From NCBI GenBank assembly GCA_900314935.1, contig OMXE01000020.1, positions 1-58,334 of the forward strand: 58,334 nucleotides of DNA, given 5' to 3'. How positions within the stretch are numbered: the stretch's first letter is position 1; each line of letters opens with the position of its first letter. Made by a program: the position numbers and the translations under genes. This DNA comes from an uncultured Prevotella sp. (GTDB taxonomy: Bacteria; Bacteroidota; Bacteroidia; Bacteroidales; Bacteroidaceae). Below, piece after piece: positions 42,628 through 51,362 of this stretch. The notes beneath the pieces are model-generated. The model was not told the origin of the DNA. It did no database searches and saw nothing but the letters and a program-made list of their open reading frames with translations.

Positions 42628-44361
42628 ATGAAAAGACTGTTCATGTTGTGCCTTGCGCCATGGCTGTTTCATTTTTCTATTATGGCCCAGACAAAAGATG
42701 TTACCATCAGGGTAATTGAAACCAGTGATGTCCACGGGTGTTTCTTCCCGTACGACTTCATCAACAACGCCCCCAAGAAAGGATCGCTGGCCCGCGTTTC
42801 CACCTATGTGGATTCCCTCAGGGCCATCTATGGTGAGAACCTCCTGCTCTTTGACAATGGGGACATCTTGCAAGGACAGCCTACCTGTTACTATTGCAAC
42901 TATGTAAAGCCGGAGATGGAGAATGTGGCGGCCAAAGTGGTGAACTACCTGAAATACGATGCAGAAACCATCGGCAACCATGACATAGAGACAGGACATG
43001 CAGTCTATGACAAATGGATTCGTGAAGTGAAATGCCCGATGTTGGGAGCCAACATCATCGACACGGCAACCGGTAAGCCCTATCTCCCACCCTATACCAT
43101 CTTCGAACGCGAAGGAGTAAGGATAGCGGTCATTGGCATGCTCACACCTGCCATTCCCAACTGGCTCCAAGAGAGTCTGTGGAGCGGTCTGCGCTTCGAG
43201 GAGATGACAGCCTGCGCCCGCTACTGGGTAAACCATGTGAAGAAGAACGAGCAGGCAGATGTCATCATCGGTCTGTTCCACTCAGGAAGAGAGGGAGGTA
43301 TCACAACCGATGAGTACGAAGAGGATGCCTCACTGAGAGTGGCCAAGGAAGTACCTGGGTTCGATCTGATCCTCTACGGTCATGACCACACGAAGCATCA
43401 GGACATCATCACCAACGACGAGGGAGGCATTGTTGTATGCCTCGACCCGTCGAGCGTAGCTCTGATGGTGAGCGATGCAGAGATCAAGGTTACGATGAAA
43501 GATGGACGGGTCTTTGATAAACAGGTGACAGGACAGGTGGTCAGCGTGGCCAACCTCCCCATCGACGAACAGTTCATGAACCATTTCGAGGCAGATATAG
43601 ATAGTGTCTATAACTATGTCAACCGTAAGATCGGCGTGTTCAAGAAGGCCATCTACACCCGCGACTGCTATTTCGGCAGCAGCGCCTTCTGTGATTTCAT
43701 CCATAACCTGCAGTTGCAGATTACCGGTGCCGACATCTCTTTCAACGCTCCGCTCACCTTTGACGAAGTGATTGAAGCTGGTGATGTGAAGGTAAGCGAC
43801 ATGTTCAATCTCTATAAATACGAGAATCAGATCTATGTCATGAACCTCACAGGTGAGGAGGTGCGGAAGCATCTGGAGATGAGCTATGACCAATGGGTGA
43901 ACACCATGACCTCGCCCGATGACCATATCATGCTGCTCAACGATGATGCCAAGGGCGACCAGCAGCGGTTCGGCTTCAAGAACCTGGCGTTTAACTTCGA
44001 CAGTGCGGCAGGTATCGACTATGAGGTGGATGTTACCAAGCCCGACGGACAGAAGGTGCGCATCTTGCGCATGAGCAACGGACAGCCCTTCGATGAGCAC
44101 AAGACCTATAAGGTGGTACTGAACAGCTACCGCGGTAATGGCGGTGGCGAACTGCTTACGAAAGGTGCTGGTATTCCACACGATGAGTTGAACAACCGCA
44201 TCATCTACAGAAGCGAGCGTGACCAGCGGTACTACCTGACGAAAGAGATTGAGAAGCAAGGGGTATTGGAACCCCAGGCTAACAACAACTGGCGGTTCGT
44301 CCCCGAGGAGTGGACCAAGCCTGCTCTTGCTCGCGACCGTCGTTTAATCTTTGGTGAATAA
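42628..44361 (+). CDS. Secreted 5'-nucleotidase / 2',3'-cyclic phosphodiesterase family metallophosphatase
   Basis: A 577-residue periplasmic UshA-type enzyme. A signal peptide (MKRLFMLCLAPWLFHFSIMAQ) leads to a metallophosphoesterase domain (about 25-300) with the metal ligands in SDVHG, DNGDILQG, GNHDIETG, HSGREG and GHDHTKH. The 5'-nucleotidase C-terminal domain (about 330-540) contains FCDFIHNLQLQITGADISF and VVLNSYRGNGGGELLTKGAG. It releases nucleosides and phosphate from nucleotides. The ABC ATPase gene ends 18 bases upstream. Confidence 0.93.
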   Translation: MKRLFMLCLAPWLFHFSIMAQTKDVTIRVIETSDVHGCFFPYDFINNAPKKGSLARVSTYVDSLRAIYGENLLLFDNGDILQGQPTCYYCNYVKPEMENVAAKVVNYLKYDAETIGNHDIETGHAVYDKWIREVKCPMLGANIIDTATGKPYLPPYTIFEREGVRIAVIGMLTPAIPNWLQESLWSGLRFEEMTACARYWVNHVKKNEQADVIIGLFHSGREGGITTDEYEEDASLRVAKEVPGFDLILYGHDHTKHQDIITNDEGGIVVCLDPSSVALMVSDAEIKVTMKDGRVFDKQVTGQVVSVANLPIDEQFMNHFEADIDSVYNYVNRKIGVFKKAIYTRDCYFGSSAFCDFIHNLQLQITGADISFNAPLTFDEVIEAGDVKVSDMFNLYKYENQIYVMNLTGEEVRKHLEMSYDQWVNTMTSPDDHIMLLNDDAKGDQQRFGFKNLAFNFDSAAGIDYEVDVTKPDGQKVRILRMSNGQPFDEHKTYKVVLNSYRGNGGGELLTKGAGIPHDELNNRIIYRSERDQRYYLTKEIEKQGVLEPQANNNWRFVPEEWTKPALARDRRLIFGE

Positions 44362-44368
44362 TACTACA

Positions 44369-45142
44369 ATGAACAGATATTGGTTTGTTTTCTGTAAGAC
44401 CGATCTTCTTTTGGAGAAACTTCCCGACGGCACCTATACCATACCCCATGGTGAAGAGCCGCCCGTGGAGATTAAGCCCTGGAATACCATACATAACATC
44501 ACGCCTTTCGAGGATGCAGAGGTGAAAACGTTCCGTATCGATGCGCCTGTCACGGATCATCCCAAGTTTGAGATGTGCGGACTGCGCGCCTCTTTCAACA
44601 AGATTCCCCGCGACCTGTACCTCAAGGCAGGAAAGTGCCAGGAGATTCTCTACTGGGACATGAACACGCAGTTCTGTGGCGTCTGCGGAGCACCCATGAA
44701 GATGCACACGGAGATATCCAAACGTTGCGAGCACTGCGGGAAAGAGGTATGGCCGCAGTTGGCTACTGCCGTTATCGTACTCATTCATAAAGGGGATGAA
44801 GTACTGCTGGTTCATGCGAAGAACTTCCAGCGCGATTTCTTCGGACTGGTAGCAGGATTCGTGGAAACAGGTGAGACGCTGGAACAGGCTGTGGAACGCG
44901 AAACCTTGGAGGAAACGGGTATCCATATCCGTAACATCCGCTATTTCGGCAGTCAGCCATGGCCCTATCCCTGCGGTCTGATGGTGGGTTTCCAAGCAGA
45001 ATACGACTATGGTGAAATCCATTTGCAGCACTCGGAGCTCTCGGCCGGTGGTTGGTTCAAAAAAGAAAACCTTCCCGACATTCCGGAAAAACTCTCCATT
45101 GCACGTATGCTGATAGATAACTGGCTGAACAGCAAAAAATAA
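44369..45142 (+). CDS. nudC: NAD(+) diphosphatase (NudC-type Nudix hydrolase)
   Basis: A 257-residue cytoplasmic hydrolase splitting NAD(H) into NMN(H) and AMP, and able to remove NAD caps from RNA in relatives. A four-cysteine zinc ribbon (CGVCGAP, then CEHCGKE, about residues 106-128) precedes the Nudix box GFVETGETLEQAVERETLEETGI (about 162-184). The SQPWPYPCGLMVGF segment right after the Nudix box is the NADH-pyrophosphatase signature. The start is the ATG at 44369; TTG 44351 is less likely. It follows the 5'-nucleotidase gene by 7 bases, a plausible nucleotide-salvage pair. Confidence 0.95.
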   Translation: MNRYWFVFCKTDLLLEKLPDGTYTIPHGEEPPVEIKPWNTIHNITPFEDAEVKTFRIDAPVTDHPKFEMCGLRASFNKIPRDLYLKAGKCQEILYWDMNTQFCGVCGAPMKMHTEISKRCEHCGKEVWPQLATAVIVLIHKGDEVLLVHAKNFQRDFFGLVAGFVETGETLEQAVERETLEETGIHIRNIRYFGSQPWPYPCGLMVGFQAEYDYGEIHLQHSELSAGGWFKKENLPDIPEKLSIARMLIDNWLNSKK

Positions 45143-45177
45143 TCCATGAGATTATTGCATGTCTCATAAATTATTCC

Positions 45178-45185
45178 TAATTTTG
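45178..45185 (+). promoter_or_regulatory. Putative -7 element of the thiE-like gene
   Basis: TAATTTTG, 20 bases upstream of the ATG at 45206, with TTG near 45155 as a possible -33 element. Confidence 0.45.
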
Positions 45186-45205
45186 CAGACAAATAGGAAA
45201 GACGA

Positions 45206-45814
45206 ATGAAACTCGTTCTCATAACAAAGCCCACATTCTTTGTGGAAGAAGACAAAATCATCGCGTCACTCTTTGAGGAAGGGCTCGATAACCTACACCT
45301 GTACAAGCCCGACTCTTCCCCAATGTATGCCGAGCGACTGCTTTCCCTATTGCCTGAAGATTACTATCGCAAGATTACGGTACACGACCATTATTACCTG
45401 AAAAGCGAGTACCATCTGGCCGGTATCCATATCGAACATCCTGAAGATCCTGTACCCGAGGGCTACCGCGGGCGTTTTTCACGTACCTGTCTGGAAATCG
45501 ACCAGCTGAAGGCGGCCAAGAAAAAGGCCGAGTATGTTTTCCTGAAGTATATCTTCCACAGTCAGAGTGAAAAAGACGCCGAGGGCTCCTTCACCGAGGA
45601 ACAGCTCAGGGAAGCTTCGCGTAAAGGACTCATCGACCGTCATGTCTATGCGTTAGGAGGTATGAACCTCAACAATATCAAGTACGCCAAGGACCTCGGG
45701 TTCGGCGGCGTGGTGATCTGTGGTGACCTCTGGAACCGGTTCGATATCCACAACCAGCAGGACTATCGGGAACTGATCAGCCATTTCGAAAAACTGCGCA
45801 AAGCGGTAGGATAA
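45206..45814 (+). CDS. Thiamine-phosphate synthase-like (ThiE/TenI family) protein
   Basis: A 202-residue TIM-barrel protein. It opens KLVLITKPTFFVEEDKIIASLFEEGLDNLHLYKP and carries HDHYYLKSEYHLAGIHI, FLKYIFHSQSEKD and YALGGMNLNNIKYAKDLGFGGVVICGDLW, which follow the ThiE phosphate-binding pattern. The core reaction would join HMP-PP and THZ-P in thiamine synthesis. It is divergent from standard ThiE and no other thi gene is nearby, so it may be one of the second-copy ThiE/TenI-like proteins common in Bacteroidales. Confidence 0.8.
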   Translation: MKLVLITKPTFFVEEDKIIASLFEEGLDNLHLYKPDSSPMYAERLLSLLPEDYYRKITVHDHYYLKSEYHLAGIHIEHPEDPVPEGYRGRFSRTCLEIDQLKAAKKKAEYVFLKYIFHSQSEKDAEGSFTEEQLREASRKGLIDRHVYALGGMNLNNIKYAKDLGFGGVVICGDLWNRFDIHNQQDYRELISHFEKLRKAVG

Positions 45815-45848
45815 GATAATGACACTCTATAATAATTGATGATTATAT

Positions 45849-46787
45849 ATGATTGACACCAATTCTTTTATGGTATTCTCAGGTACTGCCACCAAGTACC
45901 TCGCAGAACGTATCTGCCAAAGTCTGGGATGCCCGCTGGGCAAACTGATCATGACGAAGTTCTCTGACGGTGAGTTCGCAGTATCTTATGAACAGTCCAT
46001 CCGTGGTCGTGACGTCTTCCTCGTTCAGAGCACCTTCCCCAACTCCGACAACCTGATGGAGTTGTTGCTGATGATTGATGCCGCCAAACGCGCCTCTGCC
46101 AAGAGCATCAACGCCGTTATTCCGTATTTCGGCTGGGCCCGCCAGGACCGTAAGGACAAGCCCCGTGTAAGCATCGGTGCCAAATTGGTGGCTGATCTGC
46201 TGAGTGTGGCCGGCGTTGACCGAGTGATTACCATGGACCTCCATGCCGATCAGATTCAGGGATTCTTCGACATCCCTGTCGACCACCTCTACGCATCAGG
46301 TGTGATCCTTCCCTATCTGCAGAGTCTGAAACTCAAGGACCTGGTGATTGCTTCTCCCGACGTAGGTGGTTCCAAGCGCGCCAACACCTATGCCAAATTT
46401 CTGGGCGTACCCCTGGTGCTCTGCAACAAGACCCGTGCCCGTGCTAATGTAGTGGCCACGATGCAGATCATCGGTGACGTGAAAGACAAGAATGTGGTCA
46501 TCATTGATGATATGGTGGATACGGCCGGAACCATCACCAAGGCTGCCGATATCATGATCGAGGCTGGTGCTAAGAGTGTACGGGCCTGTGCCAGCCACTG
46601 CGTGATGAGCGGTCCTGCCAGCGACCGCGTGCAGAACTCTTCACTGGAAGAGATTGTCTTCACCGACTCCATCCCTTACGCACAGCGTTGTCCCAAGGTA
46701 AAACAGCTGTCAGTAGCTGAGATGTTCGCCGATACCATTCGTCGTGTGGTGGAGAACAAGAGCATCAGCGATCAGTATATAGTATAA
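45849..46787 (+). CDS. prs: Ribose-phosphate pyrophosphokinase (PRPP synthetase)
   Basis: A 312-residue cytoplasmic enzyme making PRPP from ribose 5-phosphate and ATP, the precursor for nucleotides, histidine and tryptophan. Visible motifs are ATP-loop VIPYFGWARQDRK, the divalent-metal/ATP site VITMDLHADQIQGFF, PDVGGSKRANTYAK, and the PRPP-binding VVIIDDMVDTAGTI. The length is typical. The start is the ATG at 45849. Compared with classical Prs it begins with a short MIDTNSFMVFSGTA. Confidence 0.97.
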   Translation: MIDTNSFMVFSGTATKYLAERICQSLGCPLGKLIMTKFSDGEFAVSYEQSIRGRDVFLVQSTFPNSDNLMELLLMIDAAKRASAKSINAVIPYFGWARQDRKDKPRVSIGAKLVADLLSVAGVDRVITMDLHADQIQGFFDIPVDHLYASGVILPYLQSLKLKDLVIASPDVGGSKRANTYAKFLGVPLVLCNKTRARANVVATMQIIGDVKDKNVVIIDDMVDTAGTITKAADIMIEAGAKSVRACASHCVMSGPASDRVQNSSLEEIVFTDSIPYAQRCPKVKQLSVAEMFADTIRRVVENKSISDQYIV

Positions 46788-46808
46788 GGTATAGCTGATG
46801 GGGAATCC

Positions 46809-47279
46809 ATGAAGACGGCACTGATCCTCGTTGGGAAAACGGTGAACAAACACCTTCAGGCATGTATTGACGACTATGTGGAACGCCTCGGTCACTACAT
46901 GCCTTTCGAATTGGTGGGTATTCCTGAACTCAAGAACACCAAGAACCTGAGCGAGGAACAACAGAAAGAACGGGAAGGTGAGCTGATCCTGAAACAGGTG
47001 CAGGAACAGGATTTCCTGGTGTTGCTCGACGAGCATGGTAAGGAACTGCGCAGCATCGAGTTTGCCACATGGATTCAGAAGAAGCAGCAGACTGTCAGAC
47101 GACTGGTCTTCGTCATTGGTGGTCCTTACGGTTTCTCCCCTGCCGTCTATGGGCGATGCAACGAACAGCTCTCGCTCTCCAAGATGACTTTCTCGCACCA
47201 GATGGTGAGAATGATTTTCGTTGAACAGCTATACCGCGCCTGCACTATTATCAAAGGAGAGCCCTACCACCACGAATAG
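46809..47279 (+). CDS. rlmH: 23S rRNA pseudouridine-1915 N3-methyltransferase
   Basis: A 156-residue SPOUT methyltransferase that modifies pseudouridine 1915 in helix 69 of 23S rRNA. The knotted SAM-binding segment is VFVIGGPYGFSPAVYGR (about residues 97-113), and the end, MTFSHQMVRMIFVEQLYRACTIIKGEPYHHE, is the family hallmark. Length matches E. coli RlmH. It begins 21 bases after prs. Confidence 0.97.
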   Translation: MKTALILVGKTVNKHLQACIDDYVERLGHYMPFELVGIPELKNTKNLSEEQQKEREGELILKQVQEQDFLVLLDEHGKELRSIEFATWIQKKQQTVRRLVFVIGGPYGFSPAVYGRCNEQLSLSKMTFSHQMVRMIFVEQLYRACTIIKGEPYHHE

Positions 47280-47358
47280 TTTTGTGTCAAAAAGCATTCT
47301 ATTTGTATAATTCTTCCTATTTTTGAAGACGAGCTAACAAGAAAAGACGTAATATTGT

Positions 47359-47366
47359 TACCTTTG
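47359..47366 (+). promoter_or_regulatory. Putative -7 element of the uxuAB operon
   Basis: TACCTTTG, 30 bases upstream of the ATG at 47397. A second box, TATTTTTG, is at 47318-47325. Neither has a clear -33 TTTG at the right distance, which might fit activator-dependent control. Confidence 0.45.
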
Positions 47367-47396
47367 CAAACAACTTAAGAATCATAGACTGTATTT

Positions 47397-48650
47397 ATGG
47401 AAAGAACATGGAGATGGTTTGGCAAGAAAGACAAGATCACCCTTGCCATGCTAAGACAAATCGGAGTTGAAGGTATTGTAACAGCCTTGCATGATGTACC
47501 TCTTGGTGAGGTATGGACCCGCGAGAAGATTCGCGATTTACGTGAGTATATCGAGAGCTACGGCATGCGATGGAGTGTGGTTGAATCACTGCCCGTTGTG
47601 GAAACCATCAAATATGGCGGACCCGACCGCGACCAGCAGATCGAGGTCTATAAGGAGAGTCTGCGCAACCTCTCGGCAGAGGGCATCCACACCATTTGCT
47701 ATAACTTCATGCCTGTGCTCGACTGGGCACGCACGGATTTGCTGCATGCCAATCCCAACGGCTCCACGAACCTGTATTTCAACTATGCTGAGTTCGCCTA
47801 CTTCGACATCTATATCCTGAAGCGTGAAGGTGCCCGTGAGGAATGGGCGAAGTTCCAGTTCCCCGAAAGTGTAGGCAAAGGACGAAATGTCCTGGCAGAG
47901 GCAGATGAACTGGCCAAGACCATGACACCCGAGAAAGATCACCAGCTAGTGGAGACGATCATCATCAAGACACAAGGCTTCGTCAGCGGAAACTTCAGTG
48001 AGAACGACGATGCTCCCATCCAGAAGTTCCGCGATTTCCTTGACCTTTACAAAGGTATCGACAAGGCACAGCTCCGCGCCAACATGAAGTATTTCCTGGA
48101 GGCCATCATGCCAACCTGCGAGGAATGCGACATGAATATGTGCGTTCATCCCGATGATCCCCCCATTGAGATCCTCGGTCTGCCGCGCATCGTCCGCACA
48201 GAAGAAGATATCCAGTGGTTCCTCGATGCCGTACCCAACAAGCACAACGGTCTTACCTTCTGTGCCGGCTCACTCTCAGCAGGAGCCTATAACAACGTAG
48301 TGGAGATGGCTAAGAAGTTTGCGCCGCGCACCCATTTCGTACACCTCCGTTCCTGTCATATCTTCCCCAATGGCGACTTCACCGAAGCATCGCATCTGGG
48401 CGGTCGTGCCGACCTTATCGAGCTCGCCCGCATCTTCGAGCAAGAGAACCCACAGCTCCCGATGCGTGTTGACCATGGTATGACCTTCACCGACGAGCCC
48501 GGCGGCATCATGGATGAATCCAGTCATGGCCACAATGCTGGCTACACCCTCTTAGGACGAATGTTCGCCCTCGGACAGGTACAGGGAATCCTTGCTACCG
48601 TCGATCGCGAGCTGGGCATCGAATACAAACAACCCGGCTTCTTCGATTAG
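47397..48650 (+). CDS. uxuA: Mannonate dehydratase
   Basis: A 417-residue TIM-barrel enzyme converting D-mannonate to 2-keto-3-deoxygluconate in hexuronate breakdown. The start MERTWRWFGKKDKITLAMLRQIGVEGIVTALHDVP is diagnostic. Metal and substrate residues lie in MNMCVHPDDPP, LTFCAGSLSAG, HFVHLRS and MRVDHGMTF. Length is close to the family norm. uxuB follows 48 bases later, so the two catalyse consecutive steps. Confidence 0.96.
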   Translation: MERTWRWFGKKDKITLAMLRQIGVEGIVTALHDVPLGEVWTREKIRDLREYIESYGMRWSVVESLPVVETIKYGGPDRDQQIEVYKESLRNLSAEGIHTICYNFMPVLDWARTDLLHANPNGSTNLYFNYAEFAYFDIYILKREGAREEWAKFQFPESVGKGRNVLAEADELAKTMTPEKDHQLVETIIIKTQGFVSGNFSENDDAPIQKFRDFLDLYKGIDKAQLRANMKYFLEAIMPTCEECDMNMCVHPDDPPIEILGLPRIVRTEEDIQWFLDAVPNKHNGLTFCAGSLSAGAYNNVVEMAKKFAPRTHFVHLRSCHIFPNGDFTEASHLGGRADLIELARIFEQENPQLPMRVDHGMTFTDEPGGIMDESSHGHNAGYTLLGRMFALGQVQGILATVDRELGIEYKQPGFFD

Positions 48651-48656
48651 AAGATT

Positions 48657-48692
48657 ATTAAGCCCTTTAACCCTATTAAGCCCATCAACCCC
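48657..48692. repeat. Nonanucleotide array between uxuA and uxuB
   Basis: Four 9-base units (ATTAAGCCC, TTTAACCCT, ATTAAGCCC, ATCAACCCC) end seven bases before the uxuB ATG at 48699, occupying the place of a ribosome binding site. Confidence 0.75.
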
Positions 48693-48698
48693 ATTAAA

Positions 48699-50285
48699 AT
48701 GAAACTTACAGATATATTCTCCGGCAATTACAATGCCGCAGCATGGGAAGCCAAAGGATACCAGCTTCCCCAGTTTGACATCAAGGCAGTGCGCGAAAAG
48801 ACTGCCAAGGAACCCACATGGGTACATTTCGGTGGCGGAAACATCTTCCGCGCCTTCCCCGCAGCCATCCTTAACGATGCGCTGAACACAGGCAAGTACG
48901 ACCGTGGTGTGATCGTTGCAGAAACCTTCGACTTCGAGGTTATCGACAAGGCATACACTCCTTACAACAATCTCTCGCTATTGGTTAGTCTGCAGTCAAC
49001 AGGCACCATCGAGAAGAAGGTCATTGCCTCAGTAACAGAGGCCTTAAAGGCTGATTATCAGTTTAACGACTGGAACCGTCTTGTGGAGATCTTCAAGAAC
49101 CCCACGTTGCAGATGATCTCCTTCACCATTACGGAGAAAGGCTATACCTTCAACGAGGCCGACCTGGCTCGCGGCATGAAGCCCGTCTTCGCCATGGGTA
49201 AGGTTACAGCATTGCTGTACGAACGCTTCAATGCCGGATTGCTGCCCCTTACCATCCAGTCGATGGACAACTGTTCGCACAACGGCGATAAGGTGAAAGC
49301 CGGTGTTTTTGCCTATGCTGAACGCTGGGTGAACGACGGACTGGTTCCTGCTGCCTTCCTCGACTATCTAAAGGATGAGACAAAGATCACCTTCCCTTGG
49401 TCGATGATCGACAAGATCACTCCCCGCCCCCACGAGAAGGTGAAGGAGATGCTGGCTGCCGACGGCTTTGAGGATAATGACTATATCGAGACAGAGAAGC
49501 ACACCTTCACGGCACCTTTCGTGAATGCCGAGGAAGTGCAGTATCTTGTCATCGAAGACAACTATACCAACGGTCGACCGCCACTCCATCTGGGCGGTGC
49601 GCTCTATACCACCCGCGAAACCGTTGACCAGGTGGAGACCATGAAGGTGACCACCTGTCTGAACCCGCTTCATACCGCTATGGCTATCTATGGCTGCATG
49701 TTGGGCTACACCCTGATCAGTGCAGAGATGGCCGATGATGACCTGCGTTCGTTCATCCAGAAAATCGGTTATATGGAGGCCATGCCTGTGGTTACCGATC
49801 CTGGTGTGCTGAACCCCTACGAGTTTATCGGCGCCGTCATCAACCGTCGTCTTCCGAACCCCTTCATGCCCGATGCTCCTCAGCGAATAGCCTCAGACAC
49901 CAGTCAGAAGCTGCCCATCCGCTTCGGCGAGACCATCAAGAAATACATCGCACGCGGTCTGGACATGTCGAACCTCATCCTTATCCCCCTCACGCTGGCT
50001 GGCTATGCCCGCTACCTGAAGGGCATCCAGGATGATGGAACACCGTTCACGCCTTCTCCCGATCCTCTGCTGGAGGAGCTGCAGGCCATCGTTGCTCCGC
50101 TGGAAATTGGAAAGAAAGACCAGGACTACAGTTGTCTGCGCCAACTCTACAGCAGAAAGGATATCTTCGCTGTCGATCTCTACGAGGCCGGTCTTGGCGA
50201 GCAGATCGAAGGAATGGTCAAGGAACTCTATGCCGACTTCGGTGCTGTACGTGCCACCTTACATAAATATGTAACGGCGCGATAG
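48699..50285 (+). CDS. uxuB: Fructuronate reductase (mannitol dehydrogenase family)
   Basis: A 528-residue NAD-dependent polyol dehydrogenase that reduces fructuronate to mannonate, the step before UxuA. Rossmann segment WVHFGGGNIFRAFPAAILNDAL (about residues 41-62), then the core SMIDKITPRPHE and the catalytic region with HTAMAIYGCMLGY support the mannitol-dehydrogenase family. Some members act on altronate (UxaB) or mannitol, but the adjacent uxuA points to fructuronate. It ends six bases before the convergent AraC gene. Confidence 0.92.
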   Translation: MKLTDIFSGNYNAAAWEAKGYQLPQFDIKAVREKTAKEPTWVHFGGGNIFRAFPAAILNDALNTGKYDRGVIVAETFDFEVIDKAYTPYNNLSLLVSLQSTGTIEKKVIASVTEALKADYQFNDWNRLVEIFKNPTLQMISFTITEKGYTFNEADLARGMKPVFAMGKVTALLYERFNAGLLPLTIQSMDNCSHNGDKVKAGVFAYAERWVNDGLVPAAFLDYLKDETKITFPWSMIDKITPRPHEKVKEMLAADGFEDNDYIETEKHTFTAPFVNAEEVQYLVIEDNYTNGRPPLHLGGALYTTRETVDQVETMKVTTCLNPLHTAMAIYGCMLGYTLISAEMADDDLRSFIQKIGYMEAMPVVTDPGVLNPYEFIGAVINRRLPNPFMPDAPQRIASDTSQKLPIRFGETIKKYIARGLDMSNLILIPLTLAGYARYLKGIQDDGTPFTPSPDPLLEELQAIVAPLEIGKKDQDYSCLRQLYSRKDIFAVDLYEAGLGEQIEGMVKELYADFGAVRATLHKYVTAR

Positions 50286-50291
50286 AAACAA

Positions 50292-51206
50292 CTAACTTTT
50301 TTCTTTCCCGTATGCCCTGTATTTCAAAGGTGTAATCCCCGTGATACGCTTGAAATACTTACAGAAGAAACTGGTATTGGGGAAACACATCTCGTCGGCT
50401 ATCTGCGCCGCCGACTTATCTGTGTGCCGTAACTCCAGCTTGATACGCGTAATCAGTGCCCTGTCTATCCATTCCTTGGCAGTGATGCCACTGGTATGAC
50501 GTACTACCGTACCGAGATAGCGTTCTGTGAGACAAAGACGGTCGGCATAGTACATGATTTGGTGCTGCTCCCTACAGTACTCGTTGACAAGCTGGATGAA
50601 ACGGTCGAAGATAGTCTGTTCACGTGAGCGAGTGGCTGCCAGACGGTCGGCCTGCTGGTTAAACAGACGGTCGTAGTGATACATCAGAGCAGCAACGAGT
50701 GCCGAGACTGTCGGACGGTGATAGTCTGTCTGATGAACAAGAGTCCAAAGCGTTTCAAGAATATGACGGGCAGTCTGCACATCCTCATTGGAAACAGGCA
50801 GTTGGAAATCGCGCACCTGTCCGTTGAAGGCTGATGGGAACTGACCAGCAGCGAAGGGCATCGGGAAATCAGCAAAGAGTGCGATGCCCATCAATTCAAG
50901 GTCATCAGAAAAACGAATAGGATTGATGATGGTACCCGGACCGAGGTAAATCAGTGTACCTTTCTGTAAATGACGGTCAACAAGGTTGAAGTTGACGTCA
51001 CCCTCGCCTCGGATGACAATGCCTAAACGGTAGTCGTTGATGACAAAGGGTGGCACATGCTGTATAATCAGATGTAACACCTGCGGATTCCCATGGAGCA
51101 TCGCCAGCTCATTACTGAAATAGACGTTATTACTGATCTGATCGAAGTTCGTGGTAAGGATATCTCGCATCCGCGACACATCCATCAGTTTAGGCTGTTT
51201 GTTCAT
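50292..51206 (-). CDS. AraC family transcriptional regulator
   Basis: A 304-residue regulator. The N-terminal cupin-like sensing domain (about 40-180) contains FNLVDRHLQKGTLIYLGPGTIINPI. The C-terminal double helix-turn-helix (about 205-300) contains YADRLCLTERYLGTVVRHTSGITAKEWI and KSAAQIADEMCFPNTSFFCKYFKRITGITPLKYR. It is divergent from the TolC efflux operon (157 bases between start codons) and convergent with uxuB. Control of the efflux pump is more likely from the divergent arrangement, but uronate sensing cannot be excluded. Confidence 0.9.
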   Translation of the reverse strand: MNKQPKLMDVSRMRDILTTNFDQISNNVYFSNELAMLHGNPQVLHLIIQHVPPFVINDYRLGIVIRGEGDVNFNLVDRHLQKGTLIYLGPGTIINPIRFSDDLELMGIALFADFPMPFAAGQFPSAFNGQVRDFQLPVSNEDVQTARHILETLWTLVHQTDYHRPTVSALVAALMYHYDRLFNQQADRLAATRSREQTIFDRFIQLVNEYCREQHQIMYYADRLCLTERYLGTVVRHTSGITAKEWIDRALITRIKLELRHTDKSAAQIADEMCFPNTSFFCKYFKRITGITPLKYRAYGKEKS

Positions 51207-51225
51207 TTTTCCTCTTTTTTGTATG

Positions 51226-51233
51226 CAAAGATA
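51226..51233 (-). promoter_or_regulatory. Putative -7 element of the AraC gene
   Basis: TATCTTTG on the minus strand, 19 bases upstream of the start at 51206. It is back to back with the efflux-operon box at 51331-51338. Confidence 0.5.
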
Positions 51234-51330
51234 ATGATTTTTAGGTATATCATCCTCTTTTTAGGTTGAATTCTTACAAAAAGAACATTTCTTACTCATT
51301 ATGGGTAGCGATAGTTTGCCATTATCCATG

Positions 51331-51338
51331 TATCTTTG
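51331..51338 (+). promoter_or_regulatory. Putative -7 element of the efflux operon
   Basis: TATCTTTG, 24 bases upstream of the tolC-like ATG at 51363. The -33 region lacks TTTG at the right spacing, which would fit a promoter needing an activator such as the divergent AraC protein. Confidence 0.5.
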
Positions 51339-51362
51339 CCCCAGAATTCAACAATGATAATC